NCBI GenBank assembly: GCA_964059195.1 | Contig: CAXKWD010000008.1 | Location: 49,270,502-49,334,501 of the forward strand | Direction: 5' to 3' | DNA length: 64,000 nt | Source: Ectobius pallidus | Lineage: Eukaryota; Arthropoda; Insecta; Blattodea; Ectobiidae | Part shown: positions 21,257 through 32,084 of the stretch, piece by piece | Layout: every line of letters begins with the position of its first letter | Position numbering within the stretch: position 1 is the first letter of the stretch | Program-made: the position numbers and the translations under genes | Notes under the pieces: generated by a model | Databases searched by the model: none | The model's input: only the letters and a program-made list of their open reading frames with translations | What the model was told of the DNA's origin: nothing

Positions 21257-22254
21257 AATGTTGACTACAAGATTCCACTATCTTGTACTTAACAAAGTAG
21301 AAGAAATCCAAAAGGTAATTCAACATTACGTAAGATACCAAACGTGGCGCACAAGTTTAAAACCCAGCAACGTATGATTGTGTATAGGGGGTTTCCGTAT
21401 CCACACTCGCTCGTCACCGCCGGTAAATAAACTCACGCGAGGAATTTAAGTACGTGGAATGGAACTGAAAGTTCAGGACCAATAGATGGATTAATATTCT
21501 ATAGTCAAAGAAATAATACAATAGGTTCAACAAATGAATAACAATTTTAATTATTTAAGAAAGGATTGATACACATATTAGATTGAATAGTTCATTCAAA
21601 ATCATTAGAATTAAATTAGTGATAATACAATTTCTTTTGTTTAATTTTGTGCCAACTCAAATGATTCTAACTATCGTGCCTTTAATATATGTGTGCCTTA
21701 ATTCCATTTTACAAGAAAAAGATAGAAAAGACGCCTATTCTTACACATTCACTCTGGGTATGTAACCCCGTGTGTATAACGTTAAAAGTTCACAAATCAT
21801 AAGGGCAAAAGCACTGTGGTCAACAGCAAATATGAGAATATTGCTCATATATCTATGTATCTAACAGCAAATATGCTAACAGGAATCTATATGCATGTCC
21901 GTATATAATATTCACTAAGTCCACATACTTATGGTCGATCAACAGACTTAAACAGAATACACACGCTTTTACATACCATGTCAGTCACTCAGAATCCTTT
22001 CCCCGCGGGTAGACATCCTTACAGCCGAAATAGTAGAAGAAGAATGATAGTGGTGATATTGAACATGTCACCAAGTTAACTAGTTTAAGCCCCCTTTCGT
22101 GGAGGGGATAGAGACCAGTTTCAAACAGATAACCGATAAACAATCAGTGGTACCACTCGTACCAACCAAAATATTGTTACATTCTATATCTTAGAACAAA
22201 ATGTCCCAGTAAACTGTACCCAGATATATGTGCTGATCTCAATGAGTCAGCACA
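21254..22254 (-). repeat. 1-kb direct repeat, candidate 5' LTR of the minus-strand Gypsy element
   Basis: This is the partner of 8089-9097. On the minus strand it starts TGTGCTGACTC at 22254 and ends CAACATTTCA at 21254, directly followed by AAATGGTAGCAG. A TGG-type primer site next to this copy, but not next to 8089, fits its role as the 5' LTR of a minus-strand element. Flanks 22255-22259 and 8084-8088 do not match. Confidence 0.6.
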
Positions 22255-22363
22255 CTACTGAGCAAATAAAAACTGAACAACTTATATATAATTTTAACTT
22301 TTTATACCAGTAGGCCTACTGTTTAAGAATTCCTTATTAACAATATGTGCATTTTGTTTCTAG

Positions 22364-22474
22364 GGTGTTAGTAATGATGAGAAAAATACAACTAGCAGCT
22401 CAGTAAAACTTACAATACCAGGTCTGCAAGGTCTCATGGACTTGAGCACTCAAGGAGCAAAAAATAACCACAAG
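22364..22474 (+). other. Candidate internal exon of an unidentified host gene
   Basis: A T-rich tract ending GCATTTTGTTTCTAG precedes an open 111-nt block (37 codons, no stop) that ends CAAG followed by GTGATT. It would encode GVSNDEKNTTSSSVK, LTIPGLQGLMDL and STQGAKNNHK. Composition is protein-like, unlike the surrounding AT-rich DNA, and both splice borders are plausible, though the donor is weak. I do not recognise the protein. It could equally be part of an unfamiliar transposon gene. Confidence 0.35.
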
Positions 22475-22739
22475 GTGATTACAAGTTCTTGCTTTTATAT
22501 TTTATATTTAACTGCTAAGCATCAATACAATCAGCTTGCCTTTACTGACCGCTTGCTGCCAGCCTTTGAACTGGTTCTACGTGTCTAGTGCCACTGCTTT
22601 TTGCACAAAATTCACAGTTGGTGAAAATATTCATAAAGTGTTATGCCCCCGAGGGATAATTTTCTACTTATAAGTTAGTAATAAAAATACGCATAATTTA
22701 GCTATGGTAATAACATTGAAACTTTGAAGGTTATCCTGA
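22475..22739. other. Unassigned spacer
   Basis: No feature is seen between the candidate exon and the Penelope fragment. Confidence 0.4.
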
Positions 22740-23245
22740 CGAATACAATGTAGAAACTGTTCTCGGGTTTCCAGTTGGATAGTAAGAGAATTAAATTCTA
22801 AGCTTTCGGCAACTGTATGCGTTGTCATGTTCGAAGAAGTGAGATCCAAAGGTTATAGCGTTGCATATGTACCCATGGTAGGACTAGTCAGGTGGAGTCG
22901 TGGATCTTTATTGGTTGGTGGAAGTAAACGGTCTCTGCCTACATGATCGGAGCAGAGAAATAGCAGATTGCCAGGAAGCAGCCAATTGGAACCCTCCGTC
23001 CCTATTGATGTTATTGGGGTTCAGTCTGATGTGAACGGCTTCTTTGATGAGACGGTCCCAAAAGCCTGTGGTAAAAGCCAGTACTACTGTATGAGGTAGT
23101 CCATCTCGTGGCCCGTGTTGGGACAATGTTTGGCGATGGCGGACTTTTCCGGTTTCCCTCGACAGTAGTGTCGTTTGTGCTCCTCAATCCTGGTGAAAAT
23201 GTGGCGTCCTGTCTGACCAATAAAAATCTTGCCACAACTACAAGG
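22740..23245 (-). pseudogene. Penelope-like element, GIY-YIG endonuclease fragment (inverted copy)
   Basis: The minus strand from 23245 encodes CGKIFIGQTGRHIFTRIEEH, then EKSAIAKHCPNTGHEMDYL, and in the next frame TGFWDRLIKEAVHIRLNPNN and INRDGGFQL (23126-22908). This is the C-terminal GIY-YIG endonuclease of Penelope-like retroelements, here with Phe-Ile in place of Tyr-Ile. The 3' tail (GGAAACCCGAGAACAGTTT) ends near 22740. A frameshift breaks the domain. It is the inverted partner of the copy ending near 24275. Confidence 0.8.
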
Positions 23246-23417
23246 GAGAACCCTCCGGGAAGATCTATAGACTGCTCGGCCACCATGGGATTAAGAGAAT
23301 ACACCTCTCTCCAACCAAAACCTGGCACCTACTTAGACCTGTTAAAGATGACCTTGGATTACAGAGATCCGGGATTTATGGGATCTTTTGTAGTTGTGGC
23401 AAGATTTATATTGGTCA
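23246..23417 (+). repeat. Penelope internal segment, direct repeat of 23656-23804
   Basis: This block (CTGCTCGGCCACCA, CTCCAACCAAAACCTGGCA, AAAGATGACCTT) recurs in the same orientation at 23656-23804. It codes for the stretch before the GIY-YIG domain. It sits between the inverted and the direct copies, as expected of the partial tandem and inverted copies made by Penelope retrotransposition. Confidence 0.7.
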
Positions 23418-24275
23418 GCTTCCATTATCCAGCACAGAAACAGTCTTCCTCAACACCCTAGTGCACCGAGCCAGAGTCATCTCCGATGCAGCAAGCCTTC
23501 CTGTGGAATTTCAACACCTGTGACGTAGCTTCAGTGCTAATGGCTATTCAGACTTCAATATAACCAAGGCCCTTAAAAGGATAATTTCTTCAGTGCCGAG
23601 GGACAAAGACGAGAAAGTTAAGCAGGCATTCATCACATACACCGGCCTTCTCTCCGGGAAGATCTCTCGACTGCTCGGCCACCACTAGATTAAGAACATA
23701 CACCTCCCTCCAACCAAAACCTGGCAACTACTAAGACCTTTTAAAGATGACCTTAGATTATAGGGATCAGGGGTTTATGTGGCAAGATTTATATATTGAT
23801 CAGACAGGATGCCACATTTTCACCAGGATTGAGGAGCACAAACGACACTGCTGTCGAGGGCAACCGGAAAAGTCCGCCATCGCCAAACATTGTCCCAACA
23901 CAGGCCACGAGATGGACTACCTCAACACAGTAGTACTGGCATTTACCACAGGCTTTTGGGACCGTCTCATCAAAGAAGCCGTTCACATCAGACTGAACCC
24001 CAATAACATATATAGGGACAGAAGGTTCCAATTGACCGCTTCCTGGCAACCTGCTATTTCTCTGCTCTGATCATGTAGGCAGAGACCATTTACCTAGGTA
24101 CTTCCACTGACCAATCAGGATCCACGACTGCATCTGACTAGGCATACCATGGGTATATATACAATGCCATAACCTCTGGATCTCACTTCTCTGAAGATGA
24201 TGACGCAGACAGTCACTGAAACTTAGAATTTAATTATCTTACTGCCCGGCTGGAAACCCGAGAACAGTTTTTACA
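23418..24275 (+). pseudogene. Penelope-like element, RT C-terminus plus GIY-YIG endonuclease
   Basis: The plus strand encodes, across several frames, ETVFLNTLVHRARVISDAAS, FSANGYSDFNITKALKRI and KQAFITYTGLLSGKISRLLG, the typical C-terminal RT region of Penelope-like elements. Next come the endonuclease motifs DQTGCHIFTRIEEHKRH, GHEMDYL, TGFWDRLIKEAVHIRLNPNN and the tail CCCGAGAACAGTTT. Stops fall within the RT part. The main RT core is absent. Confidence 0.8.
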
Positions 24276-25205
24276 TGGTAACAAGACGTTTCTGTTATAT
24301 TTATGTATTAGTATGACCATTGGGGATCTGATTCTTAGGTAAATATATATTTTGTTTGTGTCGTAATACTGGAAACTAAGTTTATTGTTCGGGATATTCA
24401 CACTGCAGCATGCATTTTAGATTTAATTTAACATAAAAGTACATATTTTATGATTTGCTTATCTAAATAAATATTTTCGGATATTTACATAAATCACATA
24501 AAAGCAGTTTTTTAAGTATTTTTTAAGAAGTCACCAAGAAACCTATTGAATATTCAATTACATAGGTTAAATCTTGCAATTTGTTATTTAGAAGTACAAG
24601 TATTGATATGTCAGTTTTAGTATCCCTCCAGATGGAAGAAAATATAAACATCCTGCTTGCTTAAGCAGGAAGGCAATCAATGCAATAACCCATGTGAATC
24701 ATGACCTAATAGATAGAAGGGGGAATTCCCATACCCTCAGTGTATTGTGAGGATTTGTGCAGAGCATTAGTTTCAGCAGACAAAGACCTTTTGAAAATGA
24801 ATCGATCTCAATTTTAAAAATTCCTGAGAAAATATTCAGATATTGGCTCACTTTGTGAATCAACTCTGTGAAAAAATTATCTTCCCAAGTGTTACAAAGA
24901 AACGGTGATGTATATACCAGACTGACTTCTTTTGACATGGAGGATCATTTTCCCAATTCAAGTCACTTCTTCTTCGCAATCGTCAATCATTCGAGATGGA
25001 CAATTTGAGGAAGTTTATTGTTATACACTGTAACGCTTCAATACTTAATGACCCCTTTCAGGAATGATGTCTGGTGAGTACCAAGTATTAACTTAGCCAT
25101 TCAAATGTTACCAAATATTTTAATTTTTAGCATATATTTTTGACATTTTAGAAAATATTTGGACATTTCCAGCACATAAAAAATAAATATTTCTCAAGTT
25201 AAAAA
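24276..25205. other. Unassigned AT-rich DNA
   Basis: About 0.9 kb without a recognisable gene. A 79-codon minus-strand ORF (24938-24699, starting MSKEVSLVYTSPFL) is present, but I can assign no family and no supporting signal. Confidence 0.4.
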
Positions 25206-26045
25206 TCAGAACCCATAACAATAAACCAGGGAGTAAGGCATGGTTGCAGCCTGTCACCTACACTGTTCTGTATTTATATTGATGATATAATGGACAAATG
25301 GAAGAATAAAGTACCTCCAGGCATACCAATTACTAGAAAAAAAAATATTTAAACACACTTTTATACGCAGATGACATAGTAATAATACAGAATAGAGAAG
25401 AGAATCTGCAACGGTCAGTATGTAAGTTGAGTAAAATTGGGAAAGAATATAATCTAAAAATACCCAAAAGGAAATCAAAAGTCATAGCCCATCGAGGAAA
25501 ATATCCAGTACGCTCAAAGATAGTAATAGAAAATAAAATTCTAGAACAGATATCTAATTTCGATTATCTGGAATGCAATTTAAGTTATGATAGAGATAGA
25601 GACATTGAAAACAAACTGAACAAATTCCAATTAGTATGTGGGACAATAAATAGAACTTTACAAAATAAAACCCGAAAAGATAAAAGTTAAAATACTATAA
25701 GATTATGACTGTACCAGTATTAATGTTCGGAAGCATCCTGGATAGTACATGAAAGAGATAATCGTAAGATTCAATCAGCGGAAATGGGATTTCTCCATAG
25801 AGTGAAAGGTTGAACTAGGTTAGATAAGATCCGGAATGAGGATATAAGGGAAGAATTAAATATATACAGCGTAAATGAGAAAATAGAAGAATATAAAGAT
25901 AACTGGAGAGCCCACTTAGGCCGTATGAATAACGGAAGAATCCCAGTCCTAGTAAATACGTATCAACCTCAAGGAAGGAGAGATGTTGGACGTCCGAGAA
26001 AAAGATGGGCATAATACTGCGAAGACGGAACAGGCATTAATGCCT
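25206..26045 (+). pseudogene. LINE RT C-terminal half
   Basis: The plus strand encodes NQGVRHGCSLSPTLFCIYID near 25230-25290, then YADDIVIIQNREENLQRS at about 25365, EYNLKIPKRKSKV and EQISNFDYL. Further on come the 3' domain (IQSAEMGFLHRVKG, IRNEDIREELNIYSVNEKI) and GRPRKRW near 26000. Stops at about 25350 and 25690 and shifts break the frame. The tail is a GATGATGATG run at about 26058. This is an RTE/R-type LINE, 5' truncated. Confidence 0.8.
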
Positions 26046-26999
26046 AATCCCTGCAAGGATGATGATGTTGATGATGTTTTTAAAACTTAAAAATCCGAGC
26101 CCTAATGATCACGAGTCTTTGTCACTACTGCTATCAAATAAATCACTATCACTGGCACAGGCTAAAACATCTGTTTTGAAATCACACTACTCTAAATACC
26201 CTAATAATAATATTTGAAAATTTTTAGGCAACAAATATGTTCTTCCAAATACACTGACATAGTTACCATGAAACATAAAACGTGAATTGAAATGAGATTG
26301 TCTGTTAATCTGTTTGAATTGCACAAAATATCACCTTGTGAAGGCCAAAACCCTCATAAATTACAGCATTGGAAAGAAGCCCATTTCTGTTGTCCTATAT
26401 TTGAAGGTACAAACAGCTTCAAAAATTGTTTGGGTAGGACACTATTAAAGGACGATAACATCTGGGATAGGGTGGAGGACCAATTACGTAAGTAATGAAA
26501 GATGTGAGAGCATAATGGACTTATCGTAGGTACTTGGAACAGAGATCCACGGATCTAAATGGGAGTACAACCATTCACATGTAATAAAGTACGTAAACTT
26601 TATACACACGTGAACTAATAGAACTAACTGAAATAAATAGTGAAATAGGCACTTAAAACAAATGAATACAATGTATTGAATTGGCGGGAAACTTCGCACG
26701 TAGTCGAAAATATGTATAATTACTTCATATAATAAATCATTTATTGAAACACTGTAAATCTTTAATATAGTCAGTTGAATTCCGATAATTAACTGAAATA
26801 ATAAGAATAAGCTTAAATTGCAATAGGACAGATTACTTCACTGTGAACACGGTTGACCAATGCGACGTAATCTTATACGAACTTAACATACGGATGTGAT
26901 AGTTGAAATAACGGTAACACTGTTGTAATTACTGTAGAATAATTATGAGCGAACAACAAAACTTAATACTTGTAGTTTTGTAATGAAATACGTGAGTTT
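26046..26999. other. Unassigned AT-rich DNA upstream of the CpG-rich island
   Basis: No gene is recognised. One 67-codon plus-strand ORF (26292-26495) runs into GTAAGTAATG, which looks like a splice donor, but the peptide is unfamiliar and there is no clear acceptor. Confidence 0.35.
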
Positions 27000-27372
27000 G
27001 AACTTGGCGTTGCAATTTACTTCAGAACCGCGCGAATACGAGAAGAAAACTTGCATGCTTCCATACGCGATGCAGTCTAAGGCTGAACTGAACAGGAACG
27101 GTGTGGCTTCCTTCTGGCGTTGACCAGCATTACATCAGCCAAACGCGCGAAAACCGGTTGCACCACTGTGACATTACGTCACATTATGACGTATATTGTG
27201 GTGTGTTTAGTTCGCTCTTGCGCTCCCTCTTGCGTTTCTGTGTTCTGCGCATGCTCCGGACCGTAAGCTTGGTTATGAGCTTCGACGTCGTGAGCCATGC
27301 GGAGAGAACCGTTTGGAGCTTTGTAGTTGTGTGTGCTCGGTGTCCTGGATTCCTGGGTTCATCCTTCGAGGT
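27000..27372 (+). promoter_or_regulatory. CpG-rich promoter-like island with possible first exon
   Basis: After kilobases of AT-rich DNA this block is dense in CpG (for example CGCGCG, CATACGCGATG, CTCCGGACCG, TTCGACGTCGTG). It has CRE-like words (TTACGTCA, TGACGTA near 27170-27192) and no transposon motif. It ends CCTTCGAG followed by GTATGTGCAA at 27371, a good splice donor. Together this looks like the promoter and non-coding first exon of a plus-strand host gene. It could instead be part of the LTR of the Gypsy element that follows. Confidence 0.4.
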
Positions 27373-28080
27373 ATGTGCAATTGGGGTGTGAGAGGTATAA
27401 CCATGTATTGTAGCTTCACCTACCCTATTCTAGTCGAGACACAAGTAATCAATTTCGATTCGTAACCAACCTTTCATGTCGTGCCTGTTAGTAGTTGTAG
27501 CCTAATTAGAATTACAATCTACGTAAGCCAGGTAGAGGAGTAGATTATACTCCATTTAGGACCAACTAATACAAGATTGCTTTCTTGGTAAATATTATGG
27601 GGCGTACTCAATGACTTCCTGGTTCTGCAAAAAAGAAAAATTACTACGTGTTTGTGCCGTTGTAAAGGTAGCGATAGGCCGCCATATTGTTGAAGGTCAA
27701 TTAGTGGCACAAATAACCTTATTGTACTGACTTATATTACACCGATAAAACTCAGAAATTACTTGCTCCTTAATTCACATATATGCTGAAGATTTTGCTA
27801 ATTGTTCATGTTTTTCAAGCATAATTTAATCTATAGCCCCCGGCTAGTTTTGGGTTGGAGATTTCCTTGTCATTCAGAACGCGAGTCACGTGATATCAGA
27901 TGAAAGTAAAGGTAGCCATTTTCATGCATCTGCCATGACAAAATTCCTGAACCGTCCGTAGGCTAACTAAAATGTGTGTTGTGCTATAGGTTTCATTTCC
28001 TACTCACATTTAGCATATTCCCCTTGTCGTATTTATTATCACATTTATATCTCACATTCTACTTTTTCCTTTTTCAAGGT
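27373..28080. other. Candidate first intron, no gene seen
   Basis: Apart from the YY1-like site, this stretch shows no ORF or repeat that I can support. Confidence 0.35.
27676..27691 (+). promoter_or_regulatory. YY1-like site
   Basis: GGCCGCCATATTG matches the consensus of the zinc-finger factor YY1/Pho (GCCGCCAT-type core). It lies about 300 bp downstream of the candidate first-exon donor, where such sites often occur near animal promoters. One short match only. Confidence 0.35.
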
Positions 28081-28990
28081 GCTCTGTTAAAGTAATTTCC
28101 ATATTATAGTTGAAACTAGCTGATCTACACAGCAGTTTCTAGTTGCCATTTTATTAAAAGCAAGTCTGCCTTGAAAGTACATAAATATTTATATTGTGCT
28201 TTGTTAAAAAATTTCCATATTAAAGTTGAAACTAGCTGATCTACACAGCAGTTTCTAGTTGCTATTATATTAAAAGCAAGTCTGCCTTGAAAGTACATAA
28301 ATATTCATATTGTGCTTTGTTAAAATAATTTCCATATTAAAGTTGAAACTAGCTGATCTACACAGCAGTTTCTAGTTGCCATTATATTAAAAGCAAGTCT
28401 GCCTTGAAGGCACATAAATATTCATATTGTGTTTTCTCAAAATAATTGCTAATTAAAGTTGAAACCAAAGCTAATTTACATAATAGTTACCAGTTGTTAT
28501 AATATTAAAAGGAAGTCTAGTTATGAAGGTAAACAAGCTTTCATGTTATGCCCTTGTTAAGATTATTTGCTTATTGGAATTGAAACCAAAGCTAATTTAC
28601 ATAATAGCTACCAGTAGTCATTATATAGAAAGGAAGTCTAGTTCTGAAGGTAAACAAAACTTATGTAACTCTCTCGTAAAGATAATTGCCACATTGAAGT
28701 CGCAACTGTGACTGATTTATGTAGTCGTCCCTATTTTCTCCTTGCAAGTAATGTAACAGTGATTTTGAAATGAGTGAGCTGTTTTATTGGGTTAATGTTA
28801 ACTTAAATTGCATTTTGAGGTTAAAGATTCAATATACAATCGACTTACACATCTGTTCTTGGTTGCCCTACATATATAAAAGGGAGTTGTTTGTGATAAA
28901 AAAAAGGCCTTTCATATTATTACTCGTTAACATTTTCCTGTTTAGGAACTTAAGCTTAGAGTTATTCAGTACTTGTTGGCTTATGTAGTT
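28081..28990 (+). repeat. Decaying tandem array, unit about 117-120 bp
   Basis: Units begin near 28081, 28198, 28314, 28431, 28550 and 28669, and more weakly near 28785 and 28905. Each starts with a GYYCTGTTAA or CTTGTTAA-like word and contains GTTGAAACTAGCTGATCTAC, then TTAAAAGCAAGTCTGCCTTG in the first copies. The first three are nearly identical; later copies diverge steadily (AGCTAATTTACATAATAG replaces the core). Part of it may lie in the leader or LTR of the plus-strand Gypsy element. Confidence 0.75.
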
Positions 28991-29730
28991 ACTCTTAGTC
29001 TTCGTATGAGTCATTTCTATCGGTTTCCTACTAATGTTATTGCCATATATTCTTGTATTTCATTCAATTTCCCTTGGTAAGGTTCAAAACTTACCTTATC
29101 AACATGATTTATCATTTGGAAACTAAGTTTAATTTTTTGGTGAAAATATTCCTTGTACTAGTCTTTACTCGCGTCCTCATTTCATCCTAGATTATAGTAT
29201 TCCATGTTGTTTGCTATAGACCTAGACTCCTTATGGTGCGATAAATATACTTCCCTTAATGAAGGTGTAGAATATTTCTTCGATTAAGCTTCATTCAGCT
29301 AATTCCTGAATTAGCTGTTATCTCTTTATGGTGTAATTCTAACATAAGAGTTCTGTATAAGTTTTTCATATTACCTGATAGTACTCTGATAGATACTTGT
29401 TAAGAAGAACGTTGAGGCCGTTCTTAATTGAAGTCTGAGTGCTCGTCATTTGTATCTTGTGGTTTCTTAATAACCGAAGTTGGGTATATTTACTTAAACA
29501 CTCTTGTCAGTATATACTGGTGGATCTTGTTGTCATGTTTGATATTTTATGAGATATATTGTGATATTCTTATTGTAATTGTAAATCCAAGTTCTATTGT
29601 TATAAATCCTTTGCTCTCAAAGTTGTGTTTTCCCTATACTGTTTACTGCGCTATAGTTCCCAGCATGTTAGGTTATTCTGTTGAAATTTTCCCTTAATAT
29701 AAACAAAATAAATGTCCTCACTGTGGTAGC
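28991..29730 (+). other. Probable 5' LTR or leader end of the plus-strand Gypsy element
   Basis: There is no gene. Just before gag, TCCTCA is followed by CTG and TGGTAGCC at about 29732. The TGGTAG start equals the primer-site-like word next to the LTR of the minus-strand sister element. The left LTR border cannot be placed because no 3' LTR is in view. Confidence 0.3.
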
Positions 29731-29930
29731 CAATTCTATGCCAACTACCAATTCTATGTCAATTATATGCCAATTCTATGTCAGTGGTAGCATTGTTCTT
29801 CGATCTTCTTGCTCTGGTTTATTGTCTTTTCTTCGCTGACGGGAGGGTTGACGTATTTTATATGTCCACTCACGACATTGTTATTTTGGACTATTTTTCT
29901 TCATTTGTCTGGTACGCCTTTTGCTTCAAA

Positions 29931-31310
29931 ATGGTTTTCCATCCAAGTTTGTCCTGGGATTTGTTGCGAAAGGATGAATTAGTCTTTGAATTGAAATGTC
30001 GAGGCACGGAAGCAGCGGATGCTATCGACGTGTTTCAATTAGTCAGTCTTCTTAAACAGGTCGGGTCTAAAGGATTTGTTTCAGATGCATTTATTTCCCA
30101 AGATGAAATGATTGCTGAATTTCATACTTTAAAAAGGAAAACTTTTGAGATTGTGGAAACAGTTAAGGAGTGCTTTCCGAATCTGAATTGATCTGTAAGC
30201 AAAGGCGTAGGCTATTGAATAGGGCGTGGCATCTGGATAATAGAATATATGTATTGTCTAGCGCTCCTTCTTCGTTCATTGATTTGGGAGATTTGGGCAA
30301 CTTGAAGGATATGTTGCTATCTTTGTTTGCTATGTTAGGGGCGGATGAACCTGAGGTTGTTGCTACTCCTGGGCAGGCACTGTTAGATCTCCCTCCTTTG
30401 TCTGGTAAGGTCCAAACAGTTGATGGTGTTGAATTGTTGAATCAACAAGCTTCTAATGTTTTGAGTTCTTCTGAGATGCTTTAGTCGGGTAGTAGTGGGA
30501 CAACCCCAACCTTGAATGCTCCTCCTATTACGGATTGGTCGCGTATTTGTTCTGTAACTGCACCTGAGATGGCCTGTGTATCGGAATCTGTGCAGTTACC
30601 TAAATCTACGTCTCAAGCTGTTCCATTGCCGAACCTACCTTTGTGCCATTTTAGATCACTCATCCGTTACAACGTTTGGTGGAAAGTGTTCAACCCTTTG
30701 CTGTGTCTCAAGTCTCGGAGGCAATCCTTTTCTTGACCTTCTTAGTGCAGTTTGCTCTTCAAGTCCCTTTAAGGTTTCCGATCATTTAGCATTGCAGTTG
30801 TTATTAGGAGTGGTCAGTGGTAGACTGTTAGATATTCATAACTCTTATCTGGCCGGTCAGGTGACCTTGCACTCCTTTCACTCGCAGGTACTCTCTCAGT
30901 TTGTACCGTCCAGATTGAGGCAAGCCTTACTTTTGCAATATTATTATCGTCCTCAGCGGGTCACAGAGCATTTTTCAGAATATGTTCAGGATATCCGCCT
31001 ATATGCCGATGTCTTTCAGGTTTCGGAGTCGGAAGCACAGATAGTCCAGGTTATTCTTTCTGGATTATCGCCTTCGACTCGTTCGTGTTTGACCATTGCA
31101 TCCAGGCCTACCTCTTTCATCCAACTGGGAGACATGGTTAGTCAGATCTCCGAGTTTGAATGTGCTGATGCCCGTAGGCCAGCTCTCTCTGTTCAGTCTT
31201 CTTCTCCGTCATTGTTGTCAAACCAAACTCCTGTTCCTGTCTCGGTGAAAGACCCGAAATCATGTCATTATTGTCATAAGCCTGGACATTTTCGTAGAGA
31301 CTGACGGAAA
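29931..31310 (+). pseudogene. Gypsy Gag (plus-strand element)
   Basis: The likely start at about 29931 gives MVFHPSLSWDLLRKDELVF. The capsid block LLLGVVSGRLLDIHNSYLAG, then YYYRPQRVTEHFSEYVQDIR (to 31304), parallels the Gag of the minus-strand element. The zinc knuckle CHYCHKPGHFRRD is complete except that its last Cys codon has become a TGA stop. At least three frame changes occur between 30170 and 30600. Confidence 0.82.
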
Positions 31311-32078
31311 AGAATGCGGGATTCTCAGCTCAGTAATCGCTCTGGATCATCGCCCTTTAAGAGCTTGACCTTCTCTAGACCTAATTATCCATCTTGACTA
31401 GGACTTAGCCCTTGTAGTTCGGGTATTCCTGTAAAAATTGACGATTTAGATTTGAAACTGTTTCAATCCATGGGTTGTAGTGGGAGAGTTCCTCGTCATT
31501 TACCTGTCTTGCAGGTCTCTTTGAACCACCAAGTGTTTTCGGCGTTATTGGATTCCGGTGCTTCTCATTCATATATCTCCGTGCATACTTTAGCTCAGCT
31601 AGGATAGTCGGTTCACAATTTAATTTCATGTTCCCCTTATGCTTTTGCTGTTGATGGGTCTTCTATTCAACTATTGGGCTCGGTGTATCTTTCGCTCCGT
31701 ATTTCTAAGTTCTCTTGGAAGTTCCGATTTTGGGTGTTATCGACTACGGTCGCTCCTGTCATACTTGGTTCTGACTTTGCGAGTTATTCTGGGATGGTTC
31801 TTGACATTAGTATACGTTCCTTACATTTCAATTTTGCTCCTGGTGTACGTTTGCCGTTTCTCATTCCCTTTCCGGGTCTTGAGCATTCTTCTCATTTAGC
31901 TGCGTTGTCGGATGTTCCACCTTATCTCAGTGAGCCTAATCATCCCACCCTGCAGGTTGAGTTAGATCATCTTCCTGGGCAACATCGGTCCCAGATTATG
32001 CAGATTATACAATCTTACCCGAAGGTGCTTAGTAATGAATTGGGTTCAAGAAACGTTTTGGAATATGAAATACAGTAA
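31311..32078 (+). pseudogene. Gypsy protease and pol linker
   Basis: About 31540-31600 encodes ALLDSGASHSYISVHTLAQL, the aspartic protease active site. 31674-32078 continues with FRFWVLSTTVAPVILGSDF and HPTLQVELDHLPGQHR, the stretch before RT. A stop follows the protease start and a frameshift separates the two. Confidence 0.75.
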
Positions 32079-32084
32079 ATTGAT

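Larger units (their letters stand above)
8089..22254 (-). mobile_element. Candidate full-length Ty3/Gypsy element carrying later insertions
   Basis: The order on the minus strand is LTR, TGG-type primer zone, Gag, zinc knuckles, protease, RT, RNase H, integrase, a long 3' region, LTR: a Gypsy layout. Subtracting the LINE (14.9-16.7 kb) and the TIR transposon (9.6-12.5 kb) leaves roughly 9.4 kb. That is long but possible for Gypsy with 1-kb LTRs. About 1.9 kb between pol and the 3' LTR is unexplained, and no target duplication is seen. The alternative is two unrelated solo copies of the repeat. Confidence 0.5.

Noticed and set aside
21005..21377. Two 83-codon plus-strand ORFs with repeated Leu-Pro-Phe-Cys-Asn-type peptides
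   Set aside because: They are products of the short tandem repeat next to the LTR in successive frames, not a protein.
24195..24240. Hammerhead ribozyme in the Penelope tail
   Set aside because: GATGATGACGC and CTGAAAC recall the core, but the conserved CTGATGA box and three stems could not be laid out convincingly.
28081..28990. CRISPR-like regular repeats
   Set aside because: The units are about 117 bp with no unique spacers, and the DNA is eukaryotic; it is a plain tandem array.
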